This document shows, piece by piece, positions 38,419-45,419 of a DNA stretch of 45,419 bases. The stretch lies in the IMG/VR virus record IMGVR_UViG_3300045256_000863, positions 1 to 45,419 of that record; one strand, written 5' to 3'. The stretch is from a virus. The notes under the pieces are model-generated. The model did not search any database and had not been told where the DNA came from. It worked only from the letters and a program-made list of their open reading frames with translations. The position numbers were made by a program, and so were the translations under genes. Numbering within the stretch: position 1 is the stretch's first letter; each line of letters starts with the position of its first letter.

Positions 38419-39170
38419 AGCCCGAACCTCTCACGCACCACGGCCCACTGCTTCGCGAAGTTGTCCGGGAAGACCTGACCGTATACGCGCTGAGCGATGT
38501 CAGTGAAGGGAAGTCGCTTCGTATAGCTGGCGCTGGGCACGAACAGGAGCACGGGGCGGACTCCTCCCTCCGCCGTCCGCTCGTAGATCCCGGGACGCAG
38601 CTTCCCGCGCTCCTGTCGCAGCGCGAAGTATTCCGGTCCCTTCTTCCGACGCCGCTTCTTCGACGCCGCCGTCTGGTTCTGGTAGGGATCAGAGCTCGCC
38701 TTGAGCTGGGACAGGATGCGCGTGTACACGCTGGCCGGGATGTTCCCGTACTGATCCAGCTTCGCGTACTTGGACGCGACCGTGAGCATCCCCCCGGGCA
38801 ACAGCCCCGCCGCACTCAGCGCCCGCTCCGACCGCTTCGCACGACGCGCCCCGCCGTACACCTCAGCGAACAGGTACTTCACCGCGGGCGTTCCCTTGGC
38901 GGCAAAGTCCTTGATGAACACGTCAGCCGAGAGCTTGTCCTTCGTCGCCGGGGAGACATACAGCGAATTCACCGTGAAGGGCGTCGGACGATCGAATACC
39001 TCCGGCATCGTCCGCTGAATCGTGTCCTTGATCTCGCGAGCCGTCTTCGAGAGCGCGCCCGCCATCGCGTACGGGAGCGCCTTCTTCTCCGCGTCGCTGA
39101 GCTTCCGCTTCAGGACCGAGTCGTCCCACGTGATCCGGATAGGGCTGTCACCGCCGCCGCTGATCGCCAT
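38415..39170 (-). CDS. Minor tail / tail completion protein, gpZ-like
   Basis: 251 aa. An N-terminal helical segment (LPYAMAGALSKTAREIKDTI) is followed by FTVNSLYVSPATKDKLSADV. The centre is very basic (AASKKRRRKKGPEYFALRQE), then the end AQRVYGQVFPDNFAKQWAVV. Lambda Z proteins share the order 'helix with TARE-type segment, basic middle, closing helix'. The usual Z place, between FII-like and U-like genes, is empty here, so this gene may supply that function from an unusual location among replication genes. Codon use (more GGG, TTG, CTG) seems to differ from neighbours, suggesting separate acquisition. Confidence 0.55.
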   Translation of the reverse strand: MAISGGGDSPIRITWDDSVLKRKLSDAEKKALPYAMAGALSKTAREIKDTIQRTMPEVFDRPTPFTVNSLYVSPATKDKLSADVFIKDFAAKGTPAVKYLFAEVYGGARRAKRSERALSAAGLLPGGMLTVASKYAKLDQYGNIPASVYTRILSQLKASSDPYQNQTAASKKRRRKKGPEYFALRQERGKLRPGIYERTAEGGVRPVLLFVPSASYTKRLPFTDIAQRVYGQVFPDNFAKQWAVVRERFGL

Positions 39171-39174
39171 CGCC

Positions 39175-39438
39175 TTACGCCTCCGCTCCGACCATCTTCA
39201 GGAGATTGAACACGCCGCGCCCCTTCCGACCCGAGCCGCGCACGATGAACAGCCCCGTCGACGGCCAATAATCCACCACGAGCCCGCCGCCGCGGACGAT
39301 CAGGTGAATCCCGCCGTTATTCGACTCGAACCGGACGCCGCGCTCCTGGAGAAGCGCCGTCGACCGCTCCAGATTCGAGAGCCGCCTCTCGCGCCCCGCC
39401 TCGCGCATCGCCCCGAAGATCTCGCCGATCTCGCTCAT
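39175..39438 (-). CDS. Small conserved-looking phage protein (87 aa)
   Basis: Helical N-terminus (EIFGAMREAGRERRLSNLER) and a beta-rich C-terminal half (FESNNGGIHLIVRGGGLVVD, YWPSTGLFIVRGSGRKGRG). Such short alpha-beta proteins are frequent downstream of DnaC-like loaders in siphophages. ATGA overlap with the loader. Function unknown. Confidence 0.65.
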   Translation of the reverse strand: MSEIGEIFGAMREAGRERRLSNLERSTALLQERGVRFESNNGGIHLIVRGGGLVVDYWPSTGLFIVRGSGRKGRGVFNLLKMVGAEA

Positions 39439-40250
39439 ACGCCACCCCGCGCGCTCGTCCCGTCGAACTTAATCATCCGACCGCCGTTCTCGCGGAGCCG
39501 ATCGATCACGCGCGCGTCGAGAAACCGCTGAAGCTCCTCCGGCGTGCAATTCGTGATGACGATCGTCGGTCGGACGTCCTGATAACGCCCGTCGATCACG
39601 TCGAACGTATGGACCGCCTCGCCCTCCGTCCCGTACTGGACGCCGATCTCGTCGATGACCAGGAGATCCGCGGACCGCAGCTCGCGAAGGATCTCGAGCT
39701 CCGTCTCGCCGCCCTCCGACCGCCACGCCGCCCGGATCCTCCGGATCATGTCGCCGATCTTCACGTACTGAGCGCGCTTCCCACGCCCACACAGCGCCAG
39801 GATCGCCGCGCACGCGAGCATCGTCTTCCCCGTACCCGCGGGTCCGGCCAGGATCAGCGAGCGCCCGATCTTCGCCATCTCGTCGAAGCTCTCGACGAAG
39901 TCGACGATCTGCGCCTTCGCGCGCCGGAGCGAATCGTTCCGCTCCTGGAACGCCTCGAACGAGACCGCCGCGATCCCGCGCTCCGGATTCCCCGCGAATC
40001 GCATCGGCACGCCCGACCGAGCCCGGAGCGCCTCGATCTTCCGGATCCGCCGCTCCTCCGCCTCCGCGCGCATGAGCTCCGCCGTCTCGCGCTCGAGCCG
40101 CTCGCGCCGACGCTCCCGATCCTCGTCCGTGACCTGGAAGACGCCGCGAACGACGTCCCCGAAGCTCGAGCCCGCCTTCACGCCGCCGTTACTGGCCGCC
40201 GACTGGCTGGTGACGCCCGCCGCCGTAGCCTGATTCCCGTTCTCGCTCAT
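39435..40250 (-). CDS. DnaC-like helicase loader ATPase
   Basis: 271 aa. AAA+ ATPase with Walker A GPAGTGKT (136-143), Walker B LLVIDEIG (196-203) and sensor-1 region IVITNCTPEELQRFLDARVIDRL, where the Arg finger and RvidRL box are usual for DnaC/IstB-type loaders. The first 60 residues are disordered and basic. With the O/DnaD-like protein upstream it would load the host replicative helicase at the phage origin, as lambda P does. Confidence 0.88.
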   Translation of the reverse strand: MSENGNQATAAGVTSQSAASNGGVKAGSSFGDVVRGVFQVTDEDRERRRERLERETAELMRAEAEERRIRKIEALRARSGVPMRFAGNPERGIAAVSFEAFQERNDSLRRAKAQIVDFVESFDEMAKIGRSLILAGPAGTGKTMLACAAILALCGRGKRAQYVKIGDMIRRIRAAWRSEGGETELEILRELRSADLLVIDEIGVQYGTEGEAVHTFDVIDGRYQDVRPTIVITNCTPEELQRFLDARVIDRLRENGGRMIKFDGTSARGGV

Positions 40251-41065
40251 CCGACCTTCTCCCCGAGCTCGCCATGCATCCAATCGTTCAACTCCGACCG
40301 CGTCCCATCGAGATAGCCGCCACTATCCCCGACACGACCGCCGCCACGCCCGCCGCCGCGCTTCTGGAGATCCTGGAACGCGCGCCGGATCCAGTTTCGC
40401 CACGTGGCGGGCCAATCCAGCTTGACGCCCTTCGATCCGCTGACGCCCTTCCAGTAATCGCGGAACTTCGCCGTCTCGAGACGCAGATCCACGCCCGCGC
40501 ACTCCGCCCGCATCTCCGCCACGAGCTGCGGATCCGGAGACCAGCCTTCCGGGAGACGGGTTCCTCGAGTCGAATCCTTCCCGCGCTTACTCGAGTCATC
40601 CGCGGGCGGCGGAGCCGGAGGCGACGCGCTCGATCCCTCTCCTTCGGTCCCTTCCTGATCCCTTCCTTGATCCAGGTCCAGGTCCAGATCCAACGACGAA
40701 CCTTCGAGAGCTTTCGCGACTCCTCGCGAAGCCTCGTCGAACGATGGAATTTTCGAGCGCGACGGCTTGTCAATTTTCTGGTGTTTCAACCAGTTACAGA
40801 TCTCGAGGTACGACGTCCCGTCGAGGCGATAGCGCCGGACACACTTCTCGCGCTCGAGCTCGTCGAGCCAGCCGTCGATCAGCTTCGGCGCGTCCTCGTC
40901 ATAGGGGAAAAGAACGCTCGCGAGCATTCGCGAAGCCGCGCGAGTCCTCCCCTCGTCATCGCAGATCGTCCACAGCATCAGGAACAGGAGCCGCGCGTCG
41001 CGCGACACCCGCCCCATGCTCTCCGACTGCGGAAACTCCGGCTTGATCGTCCGGATTCGTGCCAT
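40247..41065 (-). CDS. Replication initiator, lambda O/DnaD-like
   Basis: 272 aa. The N-terminal winged helix starts ARIRTIKPEFPQSESMGRVS and RLLFLMLWTICDDEGRTRA, typical of phage initiators. An acidic repeat linker (LDLDLDLDQ) and Ser/Pro region lie in the middle. The C-terminal end has FRDYWKGVSGSKGVKLDWPA and TWRNWIRRA, common to O-like/DnaT-like proteins that contact the helicase loader. ATGA overlap with the DnaC-like gene supports joint action. Confidence 0.82.
   Translation of the reverse strand: MARIRTIKPEFPQSESMGRVSRDARLLFLMLWTICDDEGRTRAASRMLASVLFPYDEDAPKLIDGWLDELEREKCVRRYRLDGTSYLEICNWLKHQKIDKPSRSKIPSFDEASRGVAKALEGSSLDLDLDLDQGRDQEGTEGEGSSASPPAPPPADDSSKRGKDSTRGTRLPEGWSPDPQLVAEMRAECAGVDLRLETAKFRDYWKGVSGSKGVKLDWPATWRNWIRRAFQDLQKRGGGRGGGRVGDSGGYLDGTRSELNDWMHGELGEKVG
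40669..40696. repeat. Short tandem CCAGGT/CCAGAT repeat inside the initiator gene
   Basis: Four 6-base units (GATCCA, GGTCCA, GGTCCA, GATCCA) encode the Leu-Asp repeat in the initiator linker. Lambda carries its origin iterons inside gene O, so this is a possible but weak origin candidate. Confidence 0.3.
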
Positions 41066-41069
41066 AGCC

Positions 41070-41966
41070 CTATCCCCCTTGCGCCGCGGACGGTACAGGC
41101 TCCGCCCCGGCGCCGCAATCACCGCACGCGATCGGCGGGAGATCCTTCTCCGCCGCCGCCAGTTCCGACCGTACGCGGACGAGGATCCGCGTAAGCCTTT
41201 CGACCTCGCCGTCCGTCGACAGCCGATTCGCCGCCGCTCGCGCCGCGCGCTGGATCTCCCACGTCGACGCGTCGCCGTCCAGCCCGAGCGCCATTGCAAG
41301 CTCGCGCCGCGCCGCATCGACCTCCATCGCCGCCAGCGAGGCACGCTTCCGGATCTCGTCCTCGAGCTTCTTTTGCTCCTCGACCGCCTTCTCGCGCCGA
41401 TCCCGGAGCCGCTCGAGCTCGTAGTTCAGCCACGACTCCGCGCCCGCCACGTCCGCCAGGAGCCGCGCGATCTTCTCGCCGAGGATCCGCCGCGCCTTCG
41501 TCGTATGGATCCAGCCGTCCGCGGATCGCGCCGTGATCGGCTTTCCGCTCCTCCCGAATCCGTCGATGAACAGCTTCAGCCACGCCTCTAGCGGGAGGTT
41601 CTCCACGCGCGACAGCGTCGGACCCTTGACCGTCCGCCATCCCGTCTCGCCGCGGATCATGAGCCCGCATCCGCTCGGGATCTCGCGCTTATCGATCAGC
41701 CCAGCCGGGACCGCGAAGACGACGCCGGACGCATAGCGCAAATACGACTGCCACTTGCCCGCCGTCACGTCGCGCCGGAAGTCCGAGACGCTGATCTTCA
41801 CCTCGTACGCAATCGGCCGGAAATTCGCGTACGACTTCGGGACCGTATACACGTCCGGACGCGGAGATCCGCTCGGGCCGAGCTGCATGTCCTCCCATAC
41901 GACGCGATCGCCAGCGCGTAGCGTCTGCGCGAGATCGTGAGCGAGGTCGTCATGTTTCCAGTCCAT
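41070..41966 (-). CDS. PD-(D/E)XK nuclease-fold protein, MmcB-like, with coiled coil
   Basis: 298 aa. Residues 15-110 carry the nuclease core: Glu25 region, RPDVYTVPKS with Asp38 and AYEVKISVSDFRRDV with Glu55 and Lys57, resembling MmcB-type DNA repair proteins. Residues 160-270 form a long coiled coil (ESWLNYELERLRDRREKAVE). Two Cys (CGDCG) are near the end. It may process recombination or replication DNA. Five-base spacing to the initiator gene. Confidence 0.7.
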   Translation of the reverse strand: MDWKHDDLAHDLAQTLRAGDRVVWEDMQLGPSGSPRPDVYTVPKSYANFRPIAYEVKISVSDFRRDVTAGKWQSYLRYASGVVFAVPAGLIDKREIPSGCGLMIRGETGWRTVKGPTLSRVENLPLEAWLKLFIDGFGRSGKPITARSADGWIHTTKARRILGEKIARLLADVAGAESWLNYELERLRDRREKAVEEQKKLEDEIRKRASLAAMEVDAARRELAMALGLDGDASTWEIQRAARAAANRLSTDGEVERLTRILVRVRSELAAAEKDLPPIACGDCGAGAEPVPSAAQGG

Positions 41967-41969
41967 CGC

Positions 41970-42437
41970 TCAGCCCTCCGGACGCTTATTCGCCTGAGCC
42001 GCCAGCCCGTCGAGCGGGCGCACCACAGCGCGCACGCCCGAGGACGGTCCATAGAGCTTGATCTTCGAGTCGACGACGACCTGAACATCGTCGCGGTAGA
42101 CGACGCCGTTCATCGCGTCCTTGATCGCCTTCTCGATGTTGTCGGAGTCCGGCTTCGTCGTCGGCCACACCTTCCCGCACGCCGCGAGCTCCTTCTTCCA
42201 TCGCGGCCAGCTATCCGGCGTCGTGACGACGATCCGGAGCTCGAGCGAGACCGGACCGTCGAGCATCGCGAGCCCCGCCCTCTCCATCGCGTCGATCGCG
42301 AGCGACTTCACGATCCCCTCATACGTCCGCGTCTTCTGAGGCGTCACGACTCGCGCGCCTCCCCCGGGCATCACCACGGCGCGCCCGCGACCCTTCCCGA
42401 CAGGCGCGCCCGGGATCCATATCTCGATAGCCGTCAT
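41970..42437 (-). CDS. rusA: RusA-type Holliday junction resolvase
   Basis: 155 aa. Resolves recombination intermediates. The signature KPDSDNIEKAIKDAMNG gives Asp97, Asp99, Lys103 and Asp107, with Asp116/Asp117 in YRDDVQV completing the acidic cluster. N-terminus IEIWIPGAPVGKGRGRA is typical. Start MTAIEIW at 42437 is set by ATGA overlap. Confidence 0.93.
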   Translation of the reverse strand: MTAIEIWIPGAPVGKGRGRAVVMPGGGARVVTPQKTRTYEGIVKSLAIDAMERAGLAMLDGPVSLELRIVVTTPDSWPRWKKELAACGKVWPTTKPDSDNIEKAIKDAMNGVVYRDDVQVVVDSKIKLYGPSSGVRAVVRPLDGLAAQANKRPEG

Positions 42438-42994
42438 GCGCGCGCCCTCCACAGCGTTTTGGGCGAGCGGTTCGAGCTATTCGCCGGAGCGAAGCCGACG
42501 CTCTCGATCACGCCCTCGCGCGCCGCGCGCTTGAACACCGCGCCGAACGCGCGTCCGTCCGGTGGATCCTCGAGACCGTTCGTCGACGCGTAAGCGCGGA
42601 AGCTCTCTCCGAGAAACGGCGTCCCGACCTGAGCCTTCACCTTCGCGAACATCGCCAGGAGCTCGAACGCGCGATCCTGCCAACCCGGAGCGGTTCGTTC
42701 CGCGTGATCCGCCGCGCGCTGAGCGCCGGACTCGCCGCGGGCCTTCGCGATCATCGCCTCCGCTTCAGAGCGCGGAACCTCGATCCAGTCGCCTCGCCTG
42801 ACATAGAAGTTCGCCGCCCTGAGACCGACAAGAGATCCGCCGTTCACGTTCTCCGAGCCGTCTCGAAGTATGACCGTCCACACCGATTCGTCACGGTCGA
42901 TGCGTACGAGGAGCGTTTCTTCCCATAGTTCCGCATTCGCCGCGCGGAAGAAGCGCGGGAATCCGCGCTCCTCCGTCTTCGTCATCGTCTCCAT
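42434..42994 (-). CDS. Phage protein with C-terminal winged helix
   Basis: 186 aa. The N-terminal half is beta-rich (ETLLVRIDRDESVWTVILRD, NFYVRRGDWIEVPRSEAEAM). The C-terminal half from about residue 108 is a winged-helix pattern (LGESFRAYASTNGLEDPPDG, RAFGAVFKRAAREGVIESVG, PKTLWRA), frequent in phage proteins beside recombination genes. Probably DNA-binding; not assigned further. Confidence 0.65.
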   Translation of the reverse strand: METMTKTEERGFPRFFRAANAELWEETLLVRIDRDESVWTVILRDGSENVNGGSLVGLRAANFYVRRGDWIEVPRSEAEAMIAKARGESGAQRAADHAERTAPGWQDRAFELLAMFAKVKAQVGTPFLGESFRAYASTNGLEDPPDGRAFGAVFKRAAREGVIESVGFAPANSSNRSPKTLWRARA

Positions 42995-42996
42995 GC

Positions 42997-44130
42997 TCAG
43001 CCCTCCCTCTGACCGCGCGTGCGAGTCGTCGAGCCCGTGAGCTCAGCCGTCCGCGCCTTCGCCGCGTCCTGGACGCGCTTCCGATCCGCGTCTCCGAGCT
43101 CGCGCGCGAGATCCTGGATCTCCGCCAGCTCGTCGACGTCCTTCGCCGCCTCCGCGCGCCGCATCAGCGACGCCGCGTCCGCGATCGGAGCGCCGACCTC
43201 CGGCTCCCCCTTGGCATCAGCGCCGCCCACCTCCGGACCTGGAGTCGGATCCGCGCCGCCCGTCTCGCCGGGAGCCGCGCCCGCGCCGAACTTGCCCGCC
43301 GTCGACGTCGCCGCCGCCTCCTCGCGATCGCGAGCGAACGCCGCCTCCGGCGTAATCTCGCCTTCCTTGATCGCCGTCGCGATACCCTTCAGCGTCGCCA
43401 GCTCGTCGAGGCCGATGTCCTCGATCCCCTTGACGCCCATCTTCGCGAGGATCGCGTCCGACTGGACGCCGAGCTTCTGGAAGTACGCGAACATATCGCT
43501 CCGCTTATTCGCGAGCGTCTTCACGTCGCCGACCGCCGCCTTACGCGCCTCCTGGTACAGCGGATCCCACAGCGCTTTGGGTATTCCCTTCAGCACCGCG
43601 TTACGGAGAGCGATCGAGCTCGCCGCGTTACCCGTGACCGCGATCATGTCCGACGAGAAGCGACGACCGTCGCGCCCCGTGATCCGACGCTTCACCTCGA
43701 ACGTGATCGAGACGTTCTTCTCGAGATCGTGGAAGACGCCTTGCGAGACGATGAACTCGCGCTCCTCGGCCACCACGCGCGCGCCAGCGCGGCAGTTGCC
43801 CCACGACGACGCGATCATCTCCGCGAAGCGAGCGGACGGACCTTCGATCATCTTCGTCTCGCCCTTCTCCTTCCGCGGCAGCGCGTAGATGCACGACTCC
43901 GCGATCTCCTCCGTCAGCGTGACGAGCTCGCGCGCCTCGTCCATGAATCCGCGGATACTGCGCGGATACGCCTTCGCCGTCGTGATCTGCTGATCGACCT
44001 CCGCACGCTGGAGCGCGACCAGCGCGCCCACGTCGCCGCCCTGGATCACGACCTCCTGTTCTTCGTTGTTACGCGCCGGACCGCGATTCGCCGCTCCGCC
44101 CGTCGCGCGCTTCAGTGCATCGATACTCAT
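42997..44130 (-). CDS. Presumed single-strand annealing recombinase
   Basis: 377 aa. Residues 45-250 form the conserved core (TTAKAYPRSIRGFMDEAREL, IEGPSARFAEMIASSWGNCR, SDMIAVTGNAASSIALRNAV). This core recurs in temperate phages beside YqaJ exonucleases. The rest is a disordered Ala/Gly/Glu/Pro region and a helical C-terminus. Not a textbook RecT or Erf sequence, so the function is inferred from its partner exonuclease and from the order 'exonuclease then annealing protein'. Confidence 0.65.
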   Translation of the reverse strand: MSIDALKRATGGAANRGPARNNEEQEVVIQGGDVGALVALQRAEVDQQITTAKAYPRSIRGFMDEARELVTLTEEIAESCIYALPRKEKGETKMIEGPSARFAEMIASSWGNCRAGARVVAEEREFIVSQGVFHDLEKNVSITFEVKRRITGRDGRRFSSDMIAVTGNAASSIALRNAVLKGIPKALWDPLYQEARKAAVGDVKTLANKRSDMFAYFQKLGVQSDAILAKMGVKGIEDIGLDELATLKGIATAIKEGEITPEAAFARDREEAAATSTAGKFGAGAAPGETGGADPTPGPEVGGADAKGEPEVGAPIADAASLMRRAEAAKDVDELAEIQDLARELGDADRKRVQDAAKARTAELTGSTTRTRGQREG

Positions 44131-44158
44131 CTTCGGTTTCTCCTGGTAGGTGAATGGA

Positions 44159-45121
44159 TCAGTCGCCCGCGTACAGCCGGAACGGACGAGTCGGGATCTT
44201 CTTCGTGAACTGAGTCGCGAGCTTCTTGTTCTCCGCGCGGAACGCCTCGAGATCGAAGCGCGACGTCTCGCCGCCCTTCCACGTCGCCGCCTTCTTCCCG
44301 TCGAGCGTAAGGATCTGCGCGTTCCCCATGTAGCGCTTGAGCTGGAACTCGAGCGCCGCCTCCTCGAGCTCGTAGCCCTTGAGCTTCGCCTTCACCGCGC
44401 GGAGACGGAGGAGCGCGTGAATCAGCTCGTCGCCCTCGAGCGCGATCTCGTCGCCGTTATCGGTCGGGAACTTCAGCGCCAGATCGTCGAGCGTCTTCTC
44501 GGGTGGCGGCGTGCGCGTCTCGACGAGACGCCAAAAGTCGACCTCCATCCGCCGAATACCCGCGATGACGTCGTCGTCACGCTCGACCAGATGAACGCGG
44601 AGATCGTCCGCGCCGATCAGCGCGCCCACGACCGCGAGCCGCTTCGGTCGCACCATGAGCCCGTGCATCGTCTGAGCCGTGTAGTACGGCGGGATATCGT
44701 CCGTCCCCTGCTCGCCCCACTGCTTCGCCTGGAACGCGTGAACGGTCTTGAGCTCCGCGTTCACGTCCTCGCCGTCGATCTTCAGCTCCGCGTCGATCTC
44801 CGCCGCCAGGAACGGGAGGTCCGCGTCCTGGTATCGGTTCTGTTCGTCCTGCGTCGACACGCGGAGGACTTCGACCTCGTGACCGCGATCCTCCAGCTCC
44901 TCGACGAGCATCTCCAGAACGTACGGCTCGAGCTTCTTCCCGCGCTTCAGCACCTTCTCCCGCATCTTGTCCGCGGGCTCCGGCAGAGCTTGACCCGTTT
45001 TCTTGAGCCACACCTGATAGGGCGTCGCCCACGGCGACAGACCCAAGATCGCCGCCGCGTCGGATCCGCCGATATACCTCGCGCGGTCGATAGCGCCGAC
45101 CGCAACCGCTTCATTGCCCAT
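44159..45121 (-). CDS. YqaJ-family viral recombination exonuclease
   Basis: 320 aa. Digests one strand from double-strand ends for annealing. The YqaJ pattern is clear: RARYIGGSDAAAILGLSPW, GKKLEPYVLEMLVEE, AEIDAEL with Asp110, NAELKTVH with Glu123 and Lys125, and YYTAQTMHGLMV. The C-terminal third is helical. GAGAGGA precedes the ATG at 45121. Forms a lambda Exo/Bet-like pair with the next gene. Confidence 0.9.
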   Translation of the reverse strand: MGNEAVAVGAIDRARYIGGSDAAAILGLSPWATPYQVWLKKTGQALPEPADKMREKVLKRGKKLEPYVLEMLVEELEDRGHEVEVLRVSTQDEQNRYQDADLPFLAAEIDAELKIDGEDVNAELKTVHAFQAKQWGEQGTDDIPPYYTAQTMHGLMVRPKRLAVVGALIGADDLRVHLVERDDDVIAGIRRMEVDFWRLVETRTPPPEKTLDDLALKFPTDNGDEIALEGDELIHALLRLRAVKAKLKGYELEEAALEFQLKRYMGNAQILTLDGKKAATWKGGETSRFDLEAFRAENKKLATQFTKKIPTRPFRLYAGD

Positions 45122-45158
45122 TGTGATTTCCTCTCGCTTCGTGGGAACTACCAGCGCC

Positions 45159-45419
45159 CTACGCGAGCGCCGACTTCTTCGAGCGCGTTTGCTCGATGTG
45201 GTCGTGAATGTCCTCGAGACGGATCGCACCGTTCGAGATCCTCACGAGATCACGCTGTTTCGCGTTGACGGGCTCCGTCGTACCCCACAGCCATTGGTAA
45301 ACAGCCTGGGTCGTGAGCGAGTGCCCTCGACGCTTCATCTCGTAAACCAGATCCGCGACGCCGTACTGCATTACCCACGCCGCGAACTTCGTCTTCTCCG
45401 CTACCTCTCCAGCCTTCAT
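45159..45419 (-). CDS. Cro/YdaS-like helix-turn-helix regulator
   Basis: 86 aa. The helix-turn-helix is GVADLVYEMKRRGHSLTTQA, then VYQWLWGTTEPV, typical of Cro/YdaS-type regulators, with a short tail (LEDIHDHIEQTRSKK). The ATG is the last codon at the window edge, so promoter and any divergent repressor gene would lie beyond it. As first gene of the rightmost leftward transcript, it fits an early lytic regulator. Confidence 0.8.
   Translation of the reverse strand: MKAGEVAEKTKFAAWVMQYGVADLVYEMKRRGHSLTTQAVYQWLWGTTEPVNAKQRDLVRISNGAIRLEDIHDHIEQTRSKKSALA

Noticed and set aside
1-45419. tRNA genes, CRISPR arrays, insertion sequences
   Set aside because: No cloverleaf with CCA-type end, no regular repeat-spacer pattern and no transposase-like protein was found on reading both strands.

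Overview
The window is a complete or nearly complete genome of a temperate, lambda-like siphophage (or its prophage) from a GC-rich host, about 60-65% GC by eye. The left edge is exactly the stop codon of a tyrosine integrase and the right edge is exactly the ATG of a Cro/YdaS-like gene, so the piece was probably cut at gene boundaries. A paired inner-membrane spanin and outer-membrane lipoprotein spanin indicate a Gram-negative (two-membrane) host. I cannot name the host genus. I see no tRNA, rRNA, CRISPR array, insertion sequence, DNA polymerase, methyltransferase or CI-type repressor.

Layout. (1) 1-1209 integrase, then a control region (1210-1640) with a sigma70-like promoter and two identical palindromes 22 bp apart, then a TetR-family regulator. 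(2) 2258-10322 is one leftward early operon of about two dozen small genes, nearly all joined by ATGA/GTGA stop-start overlaps. The recognisable ones are SSB, a GIY-YIG nuclease, a Toprim protein resembling topoisomerase VI subunit A/Spo11, and a widespread phage protein of unknown role. (3) 10323-11773 is the only rightward unit: a palindrome-rich control region followed by two translationally coupled genes, the second ending in a HEPN-type R-x4-H motif. It is a candidate abortive-infection or immunity cassette. It converges on a strong terminator.

(4) 11849-13717 is the lysis module (XhlA-like protein, o-spanin overlapping i-spanin, holin candidate, GH108-type endolysin). (5) 13794-32550 is the structural module, transcribed leftward. 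In transcription order it holds gpW-like, portal, S49 protease with nested scaffold, decoration protein, capsid, FI/FII-like joiners, tail terminator, tail tube, tail chaperones with a clear -1 frameshift site (T_TTT_TTC), tape measure, minor tail proteins, tip protein and fibre. The order follows lambda, but a gpZ-like gene is missing from its usual place and a candidate sits at 38415-39170 instead. (6) 32799-35314 is terminase. (7) 35314-38120 holds a GT-A glycosyltransferase, a ParB/Srx-fold protein, a helix-turn-helix protein and a DUF6378 protein: a possible DNA-modification cluster next to the packaging genes. (8) 38197-45419 holds replication (DnaC-like loader, lambda O/DnaD-like protein), RusA resolvase, a PD-(D/E)XK protein, a presumed single-strand annealing protein beside a YqaJ exonuclease, and the Cro-like regulator.

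How it fits together: the right-hand genes handle recombination and replication, feed into DNA packaging and virion assembly, and end with lysis. The separate leftward early operon probably adjusts host physiology and ends in integration. The rightward pair sits between the two units with its own promoter, as expected for a gene pair expressed in the lysogen. Most starts were chosen by stop-start overlap or a visible Shine-Dalgarno sequence.
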